Under the pieces are notes generated by a model. That model did not search any database. It worked only from the letters and a program-made list of their open reading frames with translations, and had not been told where the DNA came from. A DNA stretch of 64,000 nt from the NCBI RefSeq assembly GCF_003605635.1, contig NZ_QMDW01000006.1:1-64000 (forward strand), written 5' to 3'. Both the position numbers and the translations under genes were made by a program. Each line of letters begins with the position of its first letter. Position 1 is the stretch's first letter. Source of the DNA: Halonotius pteroides. Lineage in GTDB: Archaea > Halobacteriota > Halobacteria > Halobacteriales > Haloferacaceae. Below, one piece after another: positions 7,478 to 15,315 of the stretch.

Positions 7478-7717
7478 TCAGACAGACTCCACAGCAAGCT
7501 CCCACAGCAACACATTTCCAATCTTTTTACTTTCTACTTTATTCTCTTCTTCAAGAATATTGAGTTTAAGATAGGCCGTACGGCGGTCACAACCAACGGA
7601 TTCAGCTATATCGGTCGTACCAGTTGATTCGAGTTCTTTCAGGGCCTTGATAAAATCTTCTTTTGGGTATTCCTCGGTAAATTTCCCACTTTCTTCGTCT
7701 CGCCCTCTCTCGGCCAT
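7478..7717 (-). CDS. Small helix-turn-helix regulator, 79 aa
   Basis: It starts MAERGRDEESGKFTEEYP, a common N-terminus of small haloarchaeal HTH proteins, and has the HTH segment TTDIAESVGCDRRTAYLKL followed by a wing. An upstream ATG at 7744 would add nine residues; the inner start is preferred for its family-like N-terminus. The gene diverges from the zinc-protein/nuclease operon, and a 13-bp perfect inverted repeat lies in the shared intergenic region, so it is a good candidate to control both. Confidence 0.7.
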   Translation of the reverse strand: MAERGRDEESGKFTEEYPKEDFIKALKELESTGTTDIAESVGCDRRTAYLKLNILEEENKVESKKIGNVLLWELAVESV

Positions 7718-7762
7718 GTATTCTCTATTATCATTGCGCCACATATGGTTGCTGGACTAAAC

Positions 7763-7812
7763 CCATTAGTCGATTAGCCAAAGGTATTTACCAATAGACA
7801 ATCGACTAATGG
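7763..7812. promoter_or_regulatory. Perfect 13-bp inverted repeat around a TATA-like box (operator candidate)
   Basis: Arms CCATTAGTCGATT (7763-7775) and AATCGACTAATGG (7800-7812) are exact inverse complements with a 24-bp spacer. The spacer contains GGTATTTACC, a palindromic TATA-like sequence that could serve the divergent promoters. The arrangement suggests cooperative binding of a regulator dimer or tetramer, most simply the HTH protein at 7478-7717. Confidence 0.65.
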
Positions 7813-7831
7813 ATGGAAGCTGAGTCCGCTC

Positions 7832-7900
7832 GGGCACTAACCACGAAGAAGTGCCCTAGTGCTGAGACACTAGGACTCGGTTCCCGTTCCAACGAGAACC
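7832..7900 (+). promoter_or_regulatory. Structured 5' leader with three consecutive stem-loops
   Basis: Stems are GGGCAC/GTGCCC (7832-7837 with 7851-7856), CCTAGTG/CACTAGG (7855-7861 with 7868-7874, 6-nt loop), and GGTTC/GAACC (7879-7883 with 7896-7900). The last one ends directly against the ATG at 7901. The first two overlap by two bases, so they may be alternatives. Many haloarchaeal mRNAs lack leaders, so a folded leader that blocks the start codon may be regulatory. Confidence 0.45.
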
Positions 7901-8875
7901 ATGAGAACATCTACCTCAAGACTGGAAGATAGTATCGAATTCCAACTAAAACAGAGCTTATTATACCTTGATCTGCAGTCGGTCGTTGGAGAGGAAGCGG
8001 GCTGTCAGGTCTGCAAGAAGACACTGAACGAAGACGATCATATCACGTTGTACCTCTACCGTCCAGCTGATCAAGGAAGGTACGCCATCGGCCAGTGTCG
8101 CTGCAGTGATCACAACGAAGACCTGACGACTCTCTTCACACTTGGTGTCGACGAACTCATCATTGACGGACAGGTCGGCCGCGGCAGTAACCACACCAGC
8201 CAACAGATATGGCCAGTCCTGTTGGCACCCCAACTCCGTCTCGTCTCTACGGCAGCAACGACGACTGCACAAAAAATCACAGTCAACTGTGACGATTCGA
8301 CAGATCCACTGCCAGTACTTATACCACAACCCAACAAAATACCCACCCAACACATCACACCCACTGCTGAGAGTCCTTCGGTCGGCCAAGAAGCTCCACT
8401 ACAAGCCACATCCAACGCACCATCAACAGTCACCGCATCCCTCCCAGCAGTTCTCGATGGGCAACTGCTTCCGGCCAACACACCAGTCACCTGCCAAGCG
8501 TGTGGCGACCCGCTACGGGAAGGCAGTCAGGTCATCGCTGAGCAGACACCCCCACAACACACCACCTGGCAACCCACAGCATGGTACTGTCTGGACTGCC
8601 GATTAAAAGCACCTCACCAACCACACCCACTACTCTATCGAGTCCTTGCGACCGTTGGCATGCGTTCCTTCAGTTCCCGCCAACAGCACCAGCCCTGTCT
8701 CAACGATCCAGTGGTGCTTTCGATCGACGATGCGGTGACTGATTCCACTGATTGCTCCCCCGAGATCACTCCATCCGTGCGTAAGGCAGGCATCAATCTC
8801 CACACCCAGTGCCATTCTATGAGTAACCATCCGAACAACCCGACCACTCCCACCGCCAACCCAACCAATGACTGA
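7901..8875 (+). CDS. Zinc-binding protein of unknown function, 324 aa
   Basis: I do not recognise a characterised family. Two cysteine clusters are visible: CQVC (about 35-38) with a later CRC, and CQACG (about 199-203) with YCLDC (about 230-234). These suggest two zinc-ribbon-like units joined by a proline/threonine-rich linker (about 120-190). The C-terminal 40 residues are low-complexity (N, P, T). The start follows the stem-loop leader. The 3' end overlaps the nuclease-like gene by 8 bp, so the two form an operon. Confidence 0.7.
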   Translation: MRTSTSRLEDSIEFQLKQSLLYLDLQSVVGEEAGCQVCKKTLNEDDHITLYLYRPADQGRYAIGQCRCSDHNEDLTTLFTLGVDELIIDGQVGRGSNHTSQQIWPVLLAPQLRLVSTAATTTAQKITVNCDDSTDPLPVLIPQPNKIPTQHITPTAESPSVGQEAPLQATSNAPSTVTASLPAVLDGQLLPANTPVTCQACGDPLREGSQVIAEQTPPQHTTWQPTAWYCLDCRLKAPHQPHPLLYRVLATVGMRSFSSRQQHQPCLNDPVVLSIDDAVTDSTDCSPEITPSVRKAGINLHTQCHSMSNHPNNPTTPTANPTND

Positions 8876-9518
8876 CGCTACTGACCCCGACAACAAAACG
8901 GAGCCACCCAGAGAAACGACTCCCGGCCGTGGGCAAGGCAACGGCGAGTGGCTCGAAAACCGTCTCGCTGAAACGCTTGAATCGTGGGGGTATCTAACAG
9001 CCCAACGACAACAGTTGCTCGAACTGACCGCCGATGTAGTCGCCAAACGAGACTCTCATCGTGGCGAGCCGAGCGATTACCTCGTTTGTGAATGCAAAGA
9101 CTGGGCGAATAAGCCAATTGGTGAGGAAACGATTATCAGGCTCTGTTTGTTGGCACACATCGGCAGTGCAATGCCTCTACTTTGTCACACCACGTATCTC
9201 ACCGACCGCGCCTGGAAGCTGGCACAGGTCTACGATGTCAGATTACTCACCCATGATGATCTGCTTAAAGATCGACTGCCACCACTAACAAAACTCCGAC
9301 CACCGCGTGGAACCCTCAGTCACAGACATGAACGCGATCTGCTCTCATTTCGATCGTCACTGACGACGATGCTTCGCCGCCACGCAGTCGACGACTATCC
9401 AGACCACCTCAGGGGGCCTGCCTTCGAGCATCCGTCCGACCCACCCTGTTATGTCCCGGATCGAACTGGCCGCGACGACTACGTGAGTGCCTTGGTCTGT
9501 GACTACGATTTCAGCTGA
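8868..9518 (+). CDS. PD-(D/E)XK (Mrr/Holliday-nuclease-like) nuclease candidate, 216 aa
   Basis: The N-terminal half has the order E30 (GEWLENRLAETLESWGY), D56 (LTADVVAK) and E75-x-K77 (LVCECKDW), matching the E...D...ExK active site of restriction-endonuclease-fold proteins such as Mrr and Hjc. A following helical region (GEETIIRLCLLAHIG) fits the fold. The C-terminal 80 residues have no motif I recognise. It overlaps the zinc-binding protein gene and probably acts with it, in DNA cleavage or plasmid maintenance or defence. This role is inference. Confidence 0.65.
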   Translation: MTDATDPDNKTEPPRETTPGRGQGNGEWLENRLAETLESWGYLTAQRQQLLELTADVVAKRDSHRGEPSDYLVCECKDWANKPIGEETIIRLCLLAHIGSAMPLLCHTTYLTDRAWKLAQVYDVRLLTHDDLLKDRLPPLTKLRPPRGTLSHRHERDLLSFRSSLTTMLRRHAVDDYPDHLRGPAFEHPSDPPCYVPDRTGRDDYVSALVCDYDFS

Positions 9519-9573
9519 ACCCTGAACCCACTGGAATCAGCTCTTGAATTAAGCGCACACTCGACGTTCTGGC

Positions 9574-9606
9574 TTGACATCCTCCCCGCGCTGAAGCGCG
9601 AGGCTT
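9574..9606 (-). mobile_element. Orphan right end of an IS200/IS605-type element
   Basis: On the minus strand a perfect stem CGCGCT/AGCGCG is followed by GGGGAGGATGTCAA, the same terminal sequence as the TnpB element ending at 1885. The minus-strand frame entering it reads SLALQRGEDVKP, a tail of the type that tnpB genes encode across the right end. No tnpB body remains, so this is a relic. Confidence 0.6.
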
Positions 9607-9851
9607 GCGCTCGAAATCCAGTCATCATCTTCGAGATTCTTTTGATTGCTCTTGAGCGACTCTGGAGGGAATGGGTATCGGTGCTCACAGCTCACCCGGA
9701 AGCAACACAGATTTCTATTCCCATTGTTCTCCCGTGACACGGTTATGTATGGATCAACCTCCTCGATCTATATCGTTGCTCTCGTGACTCATGGAAAGCT
9801 ACTATACGCGCAAAGTGTATATACAACAGTTTCGTATACTAAAAAAGAAAG

Positions 9852-10328
9852 ATGAGCACAACCGAGCACACATCACTCTCCCGGAAGCAACTCCAAGCAA
9901 TCGGAGCGCAGTTAGCGAATGACCGGAAGCTAAACATTTTGACCTACGCGGCGGCGCATGAAGAGCTTACAGTCAGCGAATTGAAACAGGATCTCGATTT
10001 ACCGCACTCGACAGCACACGAATACTGTCGTGAACTACACGAAGCAGGATTACTCGACCGACTTCAGGAGAAGCCAGCCACATATGCAGCGGTGGATTTC
10101 AGTATCGAACTCTCCCTCGACGAGGTCGTATCTGCTGTCGAGGAGGAAACCCAGACACTGGAGTATGCATCCCAACGGTATGGTGACGAGATTCTCGACG
10201 AGATTATGGCCCGCTGGGACGAGATCGAAGCTGGTGAGTTGACTTATCGAGAAGCTAGTGCGTCTCTCAAGATGGATCATGCGGACTTTCTGCGTGTTGC
10301 ATCCGAACTTGATCTTCTCAATCGATGA
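9852..10328 (+). CDS. Winged-helix antitoxin candidate paired with PIN, 158 aa
   Basis: A winged helix lies at residues 25-85 (LTVSELKQDLDLPHSTAHEYCRELHEAGLL). The C-terminal segment (GELTYREASASLKMDHADFLRVASELDLL) resembles the DNA- or toxin-binding tail of UPF0175-type antitoxins. The stop codon overlaps the PIN gene start by ATGA. A TATA-like GTGTATATAC lies about 30 bp upstream. A TA role is inferred from this pairing. Confidence 0.75.
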   Translation: MSTTEHTSLSRKQLQAIGAQLANDRKLNILTYAAAHEELTVSELKQDLDLPHSTAHEYCRELHEAGLLDRLQEKPATYAAVDFSIELSLDEVVSAVEEETQTLEYASQRYGDEILDEIMARWDEIEAGELTYREASASLKMDHADFLRVASELDLLNR

Positions 10329-10798
10329 GGAGGATTGTCCTTGACACGAACGCCGTCATCATGCACGGCCGCTCGTTCCCTACTCAAGCTCGGACTGCCG
10401 CAAGACAAGGAGAAAGGATCATTCTCCCTCGTGCAGTAAAACAAGAACTTGTGGATGATGTCCTATCGAGAGAGGACTCACCAGCAAACCACAAAAATTC
10501 TGCACAGACGATTCAAGAACTCATTGATCAAGGAATACTCAAAGTCCAGGTGCCTGATTTCGAGGCGTACAGCGATGTCATCGATGAAGCGAGGCGACGA
10601 ATTGCCGACGAATCGTTACCAGAACACGCTGTGCAGGCCGACCAATATATTCCCGCGTTGATCTGTGAACTCGCCACCGATGGAACCGTTTGTCTGGTCA
10701 CTGCTGATTCCAAGCTTCGAAATATTGTCGACGATATCACCACACGGCGTGGCGTAAACGAGCGAGTCGATCTTGAGAACCCGACGACAGTGTTGTAA
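10325..10798 (+). CDS. PIN-domain RNase, toxin candidate, 157 aa
   Basis: The start IVLDTNAVI gives the first PIN acid. An E lies in AVKQELVDD, and VCLVTADSKLRNI carries the last acidic positions. PIN domains of VapC type cut RNA, often tRNA or rRNA. The gene overlaps the winged-helix gene by 4 bp. It is not closely similar to the PIN proteins at 11664 and 12255, so the neighbouring pairs are probably independent acquisitions. Confidence 0.8.
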   Translation: MRRIVLDTNAVIMHGRSFPTQARTAARQGERIILPRAVKQELVDDVLSREDSPANHKNSAQTIQELIDQGILKVQVPDFEAYSDVIDEARRRIADESLPEHAVQADQYIPALICELATDGTVCLVTADSKLRNIVDDITTRRGVNERVDLENPTTVL

Positions 10799-10946
10799 CT
10801 GTTTGATAGAGATACGAGCGCACACCTCTCCCTCTTCGCGGGTGGCAAATACCCCGACGATCTGTATTTCTTCTTGACATGTGGTCGACCCATCCCTCCT
10901 GAGAAACCACCGCTAGTATAAAGTACACAGACTTCGAACTAAGCAT

Positions 10947-11654
10947 ATGCCACCTGCTCGCGATCATGTTCGTCCGGATGGTGGAATCGACACCTCAGAT
11001 CCACCACCGATCGATACAATGGACAAAGAAACACTTGAACCGGAGACATTGGCCCAGAATGCCTCCCAACTCGAAACAGTCGTCGAACTACTCAACCGCC
11101 CTGCACTCGCCCGCGTCTACATCTATGTTTGCTACTGGGCCCCAGTCACTCCGCCGCAAGTCATGGACGCACTGGATCTCTCGAAATCGACGACATACGA
11201 GTACATTGATCAACTGGTCGAGTTGGGCCTCATCAAACGTGACGACTCTACGCGTCCCCAACAATTGAGTGCCGAGCCAGTCCTCCTCGTCGAACAGTAC
11301 GCCCCAATCGTCATCACGCCGACCGTTCTTCATGCCCTCTCACTCCAAGAGATCGACGAGGACGTCGAGTACTTCATAGACCGATACGGTCTCGGGAAGC
11401 TTATTGCTGCCCTGCGCGGTGCCGGACTCCATTTCGCAGGAAAAACAACCCAGCGGATGGTCGCCACTGATATCGACGTTCGTGCGACAGAAGCGATGAT
11501 GATCATCTACGCACTCAAACCGGCACTGGCCGTTGGCCGAGACCATGATCCATTTTTTGAATATCTGTTTCCAGACGTGGATGACGAAATGGATCTCCCG
11601 ACTCTCGATACCGGCCAAAACGGCCCACCACGATCGTCGGACACTGAAAGGTGA
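10947..11654 (+). CDS. Winged-helix regulator paired with a PIN-like gene, 235 aa
   Basis: A winged helix spans about residues 55-110 (PPQVMDALDLSKSTTYEYIDQLVELGLI). A longer helical C-terminal part follows (YFIDRYGLGKLIAALRGAG), of a type common in haloarchaeal regulators next to PIN genes (DUF7437-like, from memory). A TATA-like AGTATAAAG centred about 27 bp before the ATG suggests a leaderless transcript, which supports the start at 10947. It ends 9 bp before the PIN-like gene. Confidence 0.7.
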   Translation: MPPARDHVRPDGGIDTSDPPPIDTMDKETLEPETLAQNASQLETVVELLNRPALARVYIYVCYWAPVTPPQVMDALDLSKSTTYEYIDQLVELGLIKRDDSTRPQQLSAEPVLLVEQYAPIVITPTVLHALSLQEIDEDVEYFIDRYGLGKLIAALRGAGLHFAGKTTQRMVATDIDVRATEAMMIIYALKPALAVGRDHDPFFEYLFPDVDDEMDLPTLDTGQNGPPRSSDTER

Positions 11655-11663
11655 GTCTGCTAG

Positions 11664-12194
11664 ATGGGTACCGACAGTCCATTCTCTGCTGAGGAGGATG
11701 TCCTTGTCGACGCGAATATCTTCTTCGCGATTGGGCGTCCATCGAATCCACAGTATCGGCAATTCCGAAATGCAGTGCGGAATGCCGACGTCGTCTGCAA
11801 ACTCCCTCGGCGCGTGATCGGTGAGCTCGGTGGCCCAGAGATGGATCGCGTCCAGACGGCACTTGAGGAGGGCTGGGCCGAAATCATCGATACACCCTCT
11901 CCAGCTGATGGGGATGCTGTCACAGCGAGCGATATTGCCAGACGAACCATCGCGAGTGAAACCAACCAAGCCGAACACGAGGTCGAAAAAACAGATGGAA
12001 TATTGGCAGGGTTGGCCATTCAGTACGTTAGAGACCGCTCAACCATGGGTGTCATCGTGCTTACCGACGATCAGCCAGCAAAGAAAGGAATCGAAAATGC
12101 AGTTCGAGCGCAGGGATACACAGACTCGATTACGATATATGGCTTGACAGATATCATTGGAGACGATCCCGGTGACTCACTGGAAATAATCTAA
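11664..12194 (+). CDS. PIN-like RNase, toxin candidate, 176 aa
   Basis: Acidic residues are in the expected PIN order: VLVDANIFF (D), RVIGELGGP (E), EKTDGILAG (D), and VIVLTDDQPAKKG (D). The length is a little above VapC. It directly follows the winged-helix gene, so the two probably form a toxin-antitoxin operon. RNase activity is inferred from the fold. Confidence 0.75.
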   Translation: MGTDSPFSAEEDVLVDANIFFAIGRPSNPQYRQFRNAVRNADVVCKLPRRVIGELGGPEMDRVQTALEEGWAEIIDTPSPADGDAVTASDIARRTIASETNQAEHEVEKTDGILAGLAIQYVRDRSTMGVIVLTDDQPAKKGIENAVRAQGYTDSITIYGLTDIIGDDPGDSLEII

Positions 12195-12254
12195 CGTTTC
12201 AGCATTGTTATTCAGCTGCTGGCTGTACGCTGTCGGCGGTGAATGGAGGGACTG

Positions 12255-12764
12255 CTAGGCTACTTCTTCCAGCTTCGAAAGCAGCTTTGAATAGAGGCTT
12301 GGTGAGCAGTGCCACCCCGCCTCAAGCATCGCCTCAAGTGTCTCCCGTGCGTCATCCGCTTCGAGTTCTCCGTCCCGAACCAGTGAGAGAACAAGATAGG
12401 CGGTTCCTCGTGTTTCGATGCCTTCCACATCGGCGATATCCCGACCGTACGCGTCGTCCATCACGGCTGTCGCTCCGTGGTCAGCTGCGAGTGCCAGTAC
12501 TGCAACGTCGGCATCACTGACGTTTGGGCTTTCCCTGAGTCGTTTGGAGAGCGCATTTGCAGGTGCTGAAACCACATCGAACACACCTTCCGCTACTGAT
12601 TGTTCGATATGACGGGCATCCGGATAGCCGGCGTCGAGACCGACCGTCACAACCTCCTTGTATACACGCTGTGGAATCAGTCGAGATGCATCGAGACGAC
12701 TGAGCAAAGAGAGTCGCTCTGTTTTGGCGAGGTATATGAGCGGCGTCGCATCGAAGACATACAT
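12255..12764 (-). CDS. DUF3368-type PIN-domain toxin candidate, 169 aa
   Basis: It starts MYVFDATPLIYLAK (first acid D5), has E38 in RVYKEVV, and has SDADVAVLALAA and VMDDAYGRDIA for the later acids. The C-terminal extension (ETLEAMLEAGWHCSPSLYSKLL) is typical of DUF3368 PIN proteins. It is the second gene of an operon: its ATG overlaps the stop of the UPF0175 gene. Target RNA is unknown. Confidence 0.85.
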   Translation of the reverse strand: MYVFDATPLIYLAKTERLSLLSRLDASRLIPQRVYKEVVTVGLDAGYPDARHIEQSVAEGVFDVVSAPANALSKRLRESPNVSDADVAVLALAADHGATAVMDDAYGRDIADVEGIETRGTAYLVLSLVRDGELEADDARETLEAMLEAGWHCSPSLYSKLLSKLEEVA

Positions 12765-13054
12765 TAGATATCGTCGAGGTCGGATTCAAGGTGGTCGCCG
12801 CCGACCCACGTGATGTCCCGTTCGTGGGCGAGGCGGGCGAGTTCCCACGTGTCCACGCCCACAAGTTCAGCCGCTTTATTGAAACTCACCTCACCGCGCT
12901 GCAGCCGTTCGAGTGTCTGTTCCGTTCGCCACTCGTCTAATCCTTCTGAGAGCAGTTTTCGGATCGCCGTGCTCGTATCCAGGCGTTCCTCGTCGATGAA
13001 CGTCTTCAACTCCTCTTCTAAGTCATCAGGAACGCGTGCGGAGATCGATCCCAT
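12764..13054 (-). CDS. UPF0175-family antitoxin with RHH-like N-terminus, 96 aa
   Basis: The N-terminal segment MGSISARVPDDLEEELKTFIDEE is a ribbon-helix-helix-like DNA-binding unit. The rest (GEVSFNKAAELVGVDTWELARLAHERDI) is the UPF0175 signature. It precedes and overlaps the PIN gene, the standard order for this TA type. The intergenic region upstream (13055-13384) holds a 15-bp tandem repeat and the promoter of the next module. Confidence 0.85.
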   Translation of the reverse strand: MGSISARVPDDLEEELKTFIDEERLDTSTAIRKLLSEGLDEWRTEQTLERLQRGEVSFNKAAELVGVDTWELARLAHERDITWVGGDHLESDLDDI

Positions 13055-13240
13055 ATGTATACTGTGTTTTCAATGTATACAAGTACTTCGGTGCATCCGC
13101 CTTGGAATTCTCTATGCTTCCCCACGATGTGGTCTAGTGGAGCTTCTGTCGGCGGAAATAGTGGCTCTGTCGTCGCCTTTGACAAGCGTAATGACTGCGC
13201 TGGCATCACTTTGATAAATTGATAGCTATTCCGACGGCTG

Positions 13241-13270
13241 AATGCGATATGTCTGAATGCGATATGTCTG
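13241..13270 (+). repeat. Two exact tandem copies of a 15-bp unit
   Basis: The unit AATGCGATATGTCTG occurs twice head to tail and is followed by a further AAT. It lies between two divergent TA operons. It may be slippage, or a regulator site for either operon. I see no longer array. Confidence 0.6.
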
Positions 13271-13384
13271 AATATAACTTGTAGAGTCTGAGCTATGGTC
13301 AATCGATTAAAACAGCGGGGAATCCTGAACGTAGTATATATACAAACTATTGGATATATGGTTCTACATCGCATAGGAGGATCT

Positions 13385-13906
13385 ATGACCAAAGACACAG
13401 GTGATCGTCGTGAAAGGCCTTCGAGAACACGAGGAGAACGCGTGCGAACCGCAGCACGAACGCTTCGAGAGCCTCAAACTGCCTCGTGGGTTGCCGAAGA
13501 GACGGACGTGTCAGTGAAAACTGCACAAAAGTACCTCGATCAACTCGTCGAAGACAATGTCCTCCGAAAACTGAAGCAAGGAGAGCAGACTCTCTATCGT
13601 ATCGACCAACTCATGGCAACCTATCGGGAGGTTGCCACCCTCCAGCGGGAACATGATCGCGAAGAGCTTACCTCAACACTGGAGTCAATGCGAACGCAAG
13701 TCATCGATTGGCGGGACACATATGACGTCGACACGCCGAGTCAGTTGCGTGCGAGTATCGCAGATCTTGATGAAAGAGACGAGATTGATCAGCGACGAGA
13801 AGTTGCCAGTGAGTGGGAACACATTGCAGATCGACTGTCGGTGGTTCGAGCAGCACTCAACGAATACGATTGGGCGACCGAACGAGACGCCCTTGCTACC
13901 AGATAG
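13385..13906 (+). CDS. Winged-helix DUF7342-like regulator, antitoxin candidate, module copy 2
   Basis: This 173-aa protein follows the family order: RGERVRTAARTLREPQTASWVAEETDVSVKTAQKYL (winged helix), then EELTSTLESMRTQVIDWRDTYDVDTPSQL, then a W-x-HIADRL helix. The ATG at 13385 was chosen because GGAGGATCT sits at ideal distance; an upstream frame to 13295 is open but has no ribosome site. The promoter contains a perfect GTATATATAC palindrome at 13334-13343. It ends 10 bp before the partner gene. Confidence 0.7.
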   Translation: MTKDTGDRRERPSRTRGERVRTAARTLREPQTASWVAEETDVSVKTAQKYLDQLVEDNVLRKLKQGEQTLYRIDQLMATYREVATLQREHDREELTSTLESMRTQVIDWRDTYDVDTPSQLRASIADLDERDEIDQRREVASEWEHIADRLSVVRAALNEYDWATERDALATR

Positions 13907-13916
13907 GAGTTACTCA

Positions 13917-14360
13917 ATGGGGCTCTCAGGCGTTATCGACAGCACAGTATACGAAGGGCTAAAAGACGTTCTCCAACGACAACCCGAAGTGAGAACGGTC
14001 AATTACGAACCTAACAGTATCAGTAAGAAATTTTTGCGAGCACAGATCGACCCCTCGCGAATCAATCCACCTACTGGCCCCGAGCAGCCGAAACTCGATG
14101 TCGAATGGCGGTTCGATACCGAAGAACAGTACTACCAGATCCACTATGCTGATCCGAATACGGGGCTCAGTTGCGGCTGGTACCAAGACGATGACCATCC
14201 AGACCTCGGCCCCGTTCATTTCCAATACACTCAACCGGAAACCCGAGGTAGTAGCCATGAACAGGCCTACTTTTCGAAGACTATCCCGTCAGAAATTCTC
14301 TGGACTGCTGTTGAACGACTTTTTGAGGAACGGATACCAGCACTCACAGAAGACCCGTGA
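13917..14360 (+). CDS. Divergent TumE-like protein, module copy 2
   Basis: The position, 147-aa length and order of blocks match the other second genes (VEWRFDTEEQYYQIHY, CGWYQDDDHPDLGPVHFQYTQ). However, the RWDRHP-type motif is GWYQDDDHP and HFHPP has become HFQYT, so the second histidine and the prolines are lost. If the histidine motif is catalytic, this copy would be altered or inactive. Start ATG 13917 has a GGAG upstream. The family assignment rests on context plus weak similarity. Confidence 0.55.
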   Translation: MGLSGVIDSTVYEGLKDVLQRQPEVRTVNYEPNSISKKFLRAQIDPSRINPPTGPEQPKLDVEWRFDTEEQYYQIHYADPNTGLSCGWYQDDDHPDLGPVHFQYTQPETRGSSHEQAYFSKTIPSEILWTAVERLFEERIPALTEDP

Positions 14361-14418
14361 AACACGTCCAACAATACGACTGGGATGCAATTGCCGAGCA
14401 AGCGGAGGCCGTCTGTCA

Positions 14419-14625
14419 ATGAAGCGTCGACAACGGGTGATCACATCGAACCGTTCGGATATTTTCCACGAGAGCATTGTAGAAGTGGATCGTATCGCTG
14501 CTTACCAGTGGTTTCACCGCAGGACAGAGAACTATCCGGCAGCCGCTGTGAGATTCATCGACTCAGATGGATTCAACATGGCTGCTGAGATTTCGGTTGG
14601 GAAGTACCGATTATGTATAGGATAA
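14419..14625 (+). CDS. Small unrecognised open frame, 68 aa
   Basis: It begins MKRRQRVITSNRSDIFHE and ends VGKYRLCIG. I recognise no family and see no ribosome-binding site. Just before it, in another frame (14357-14422), is a peptide YDWDAIAEQAEAVC that looks like the end of a glycosyltransferase. The interval 14361-14640 may therefore be decayed DNA between two TA modules. Confidence 0.25.
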   Translation: MKRRQRVITSNRSDIFHESIVEVDRIAAYQWFHRRTENYPAAAVRFIDSDGFNMAAEISVGKYRLCIG

Positions 14626-14739
14626 TATTATCATCTGTATAACAACTGTTGGGTCGTCTTCGACAGGGAAGTCTAATTTGATATGTCGATATTTCTATTT
14701 TGGTAAAGATATATATCGATATAGCTCAAAGGAGGATAC

Positions 14740-15300
14740 ATGTCTGAAGAAACATCAACGAAGCAGTCACCACCGAGCGACACGGAGACAGCACAACAAC
14801 AGTGGCGTGAAGATCGAACGACATTCCAGCGGGTATATGACGTGCTTACCGGCGTTACTGAGTACGAACGGGCAAATACAATTGCAGAGCGTGCGCAATG
14901 TTCGGTGGATGGGGCTCGAAATGCACTCACACAACTAGTCGAAATGGAAATCGCTACAAAGCGTGGAAGCCGTCCGGCAGAATTCCGGCGGAACGGTTCA
15001 TACTTCCGGTGGAAACAAATCGAAACGCTCGCCGATGAGCATCCACCGGCGGAACTCCGAGAGCGGCTCACGGAATTAATTGACGAAGACACACAGTTTC
15101 AAGAACAATTCGAGGTTCCAGATCCGAATGCTGTCCCCTCCACACGGCTGGCCGACACTAATCATGAACAGGTACACGAACAGCTTGCGTCGCTGTCCCG
15201 CTGGCGAACCGTTCGATACGATATCGAACTGCTCCAAGATGCCATCACACGAGCTGAGCGTTCCCAACACGATGACGGCCAAACTGAGGCTTCTGCGTAA
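14740..15300 (+). CDS. Winged-helix DUF7342-like regulator, antitoxin candidate, module copy 3
   Basis: This 186-aa protein has WREDRTTFQRVYDVLTGV, then a winged helix (ANTIAERAQCSVDGARNALTQLVEM), a PAELRERLTELIDED helix and a SLSRWRTVRYDIELLQDAI helix, the family order. The AAAGGAGGATACATG start region gives a clear ribosome site. The promoter has a 12-bp palindrome TATATCGATATA at 14712-14723 with a related half upstream. It ends 15 bp before the TumE-like gene. Confidence 0.7.
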   Translation: MSEETSTKQSPPSDTETAQQQWREDRTTFQRVYDVLTGVTEYERANTIAERAQCSVDGARNALTQLVEMEIATKRGSRPAEFRRNGSYFRWKQIETLADEHPPAELRERLTELIDEDTQFQEQFEVPDPNAVPSTRLADTNHEQVHEQLASLSRWRTVRYDIELLQDAITRAERSQHDDGQTEASA

Positions 15301-15315
15301 ATAGATGCTCGATAG

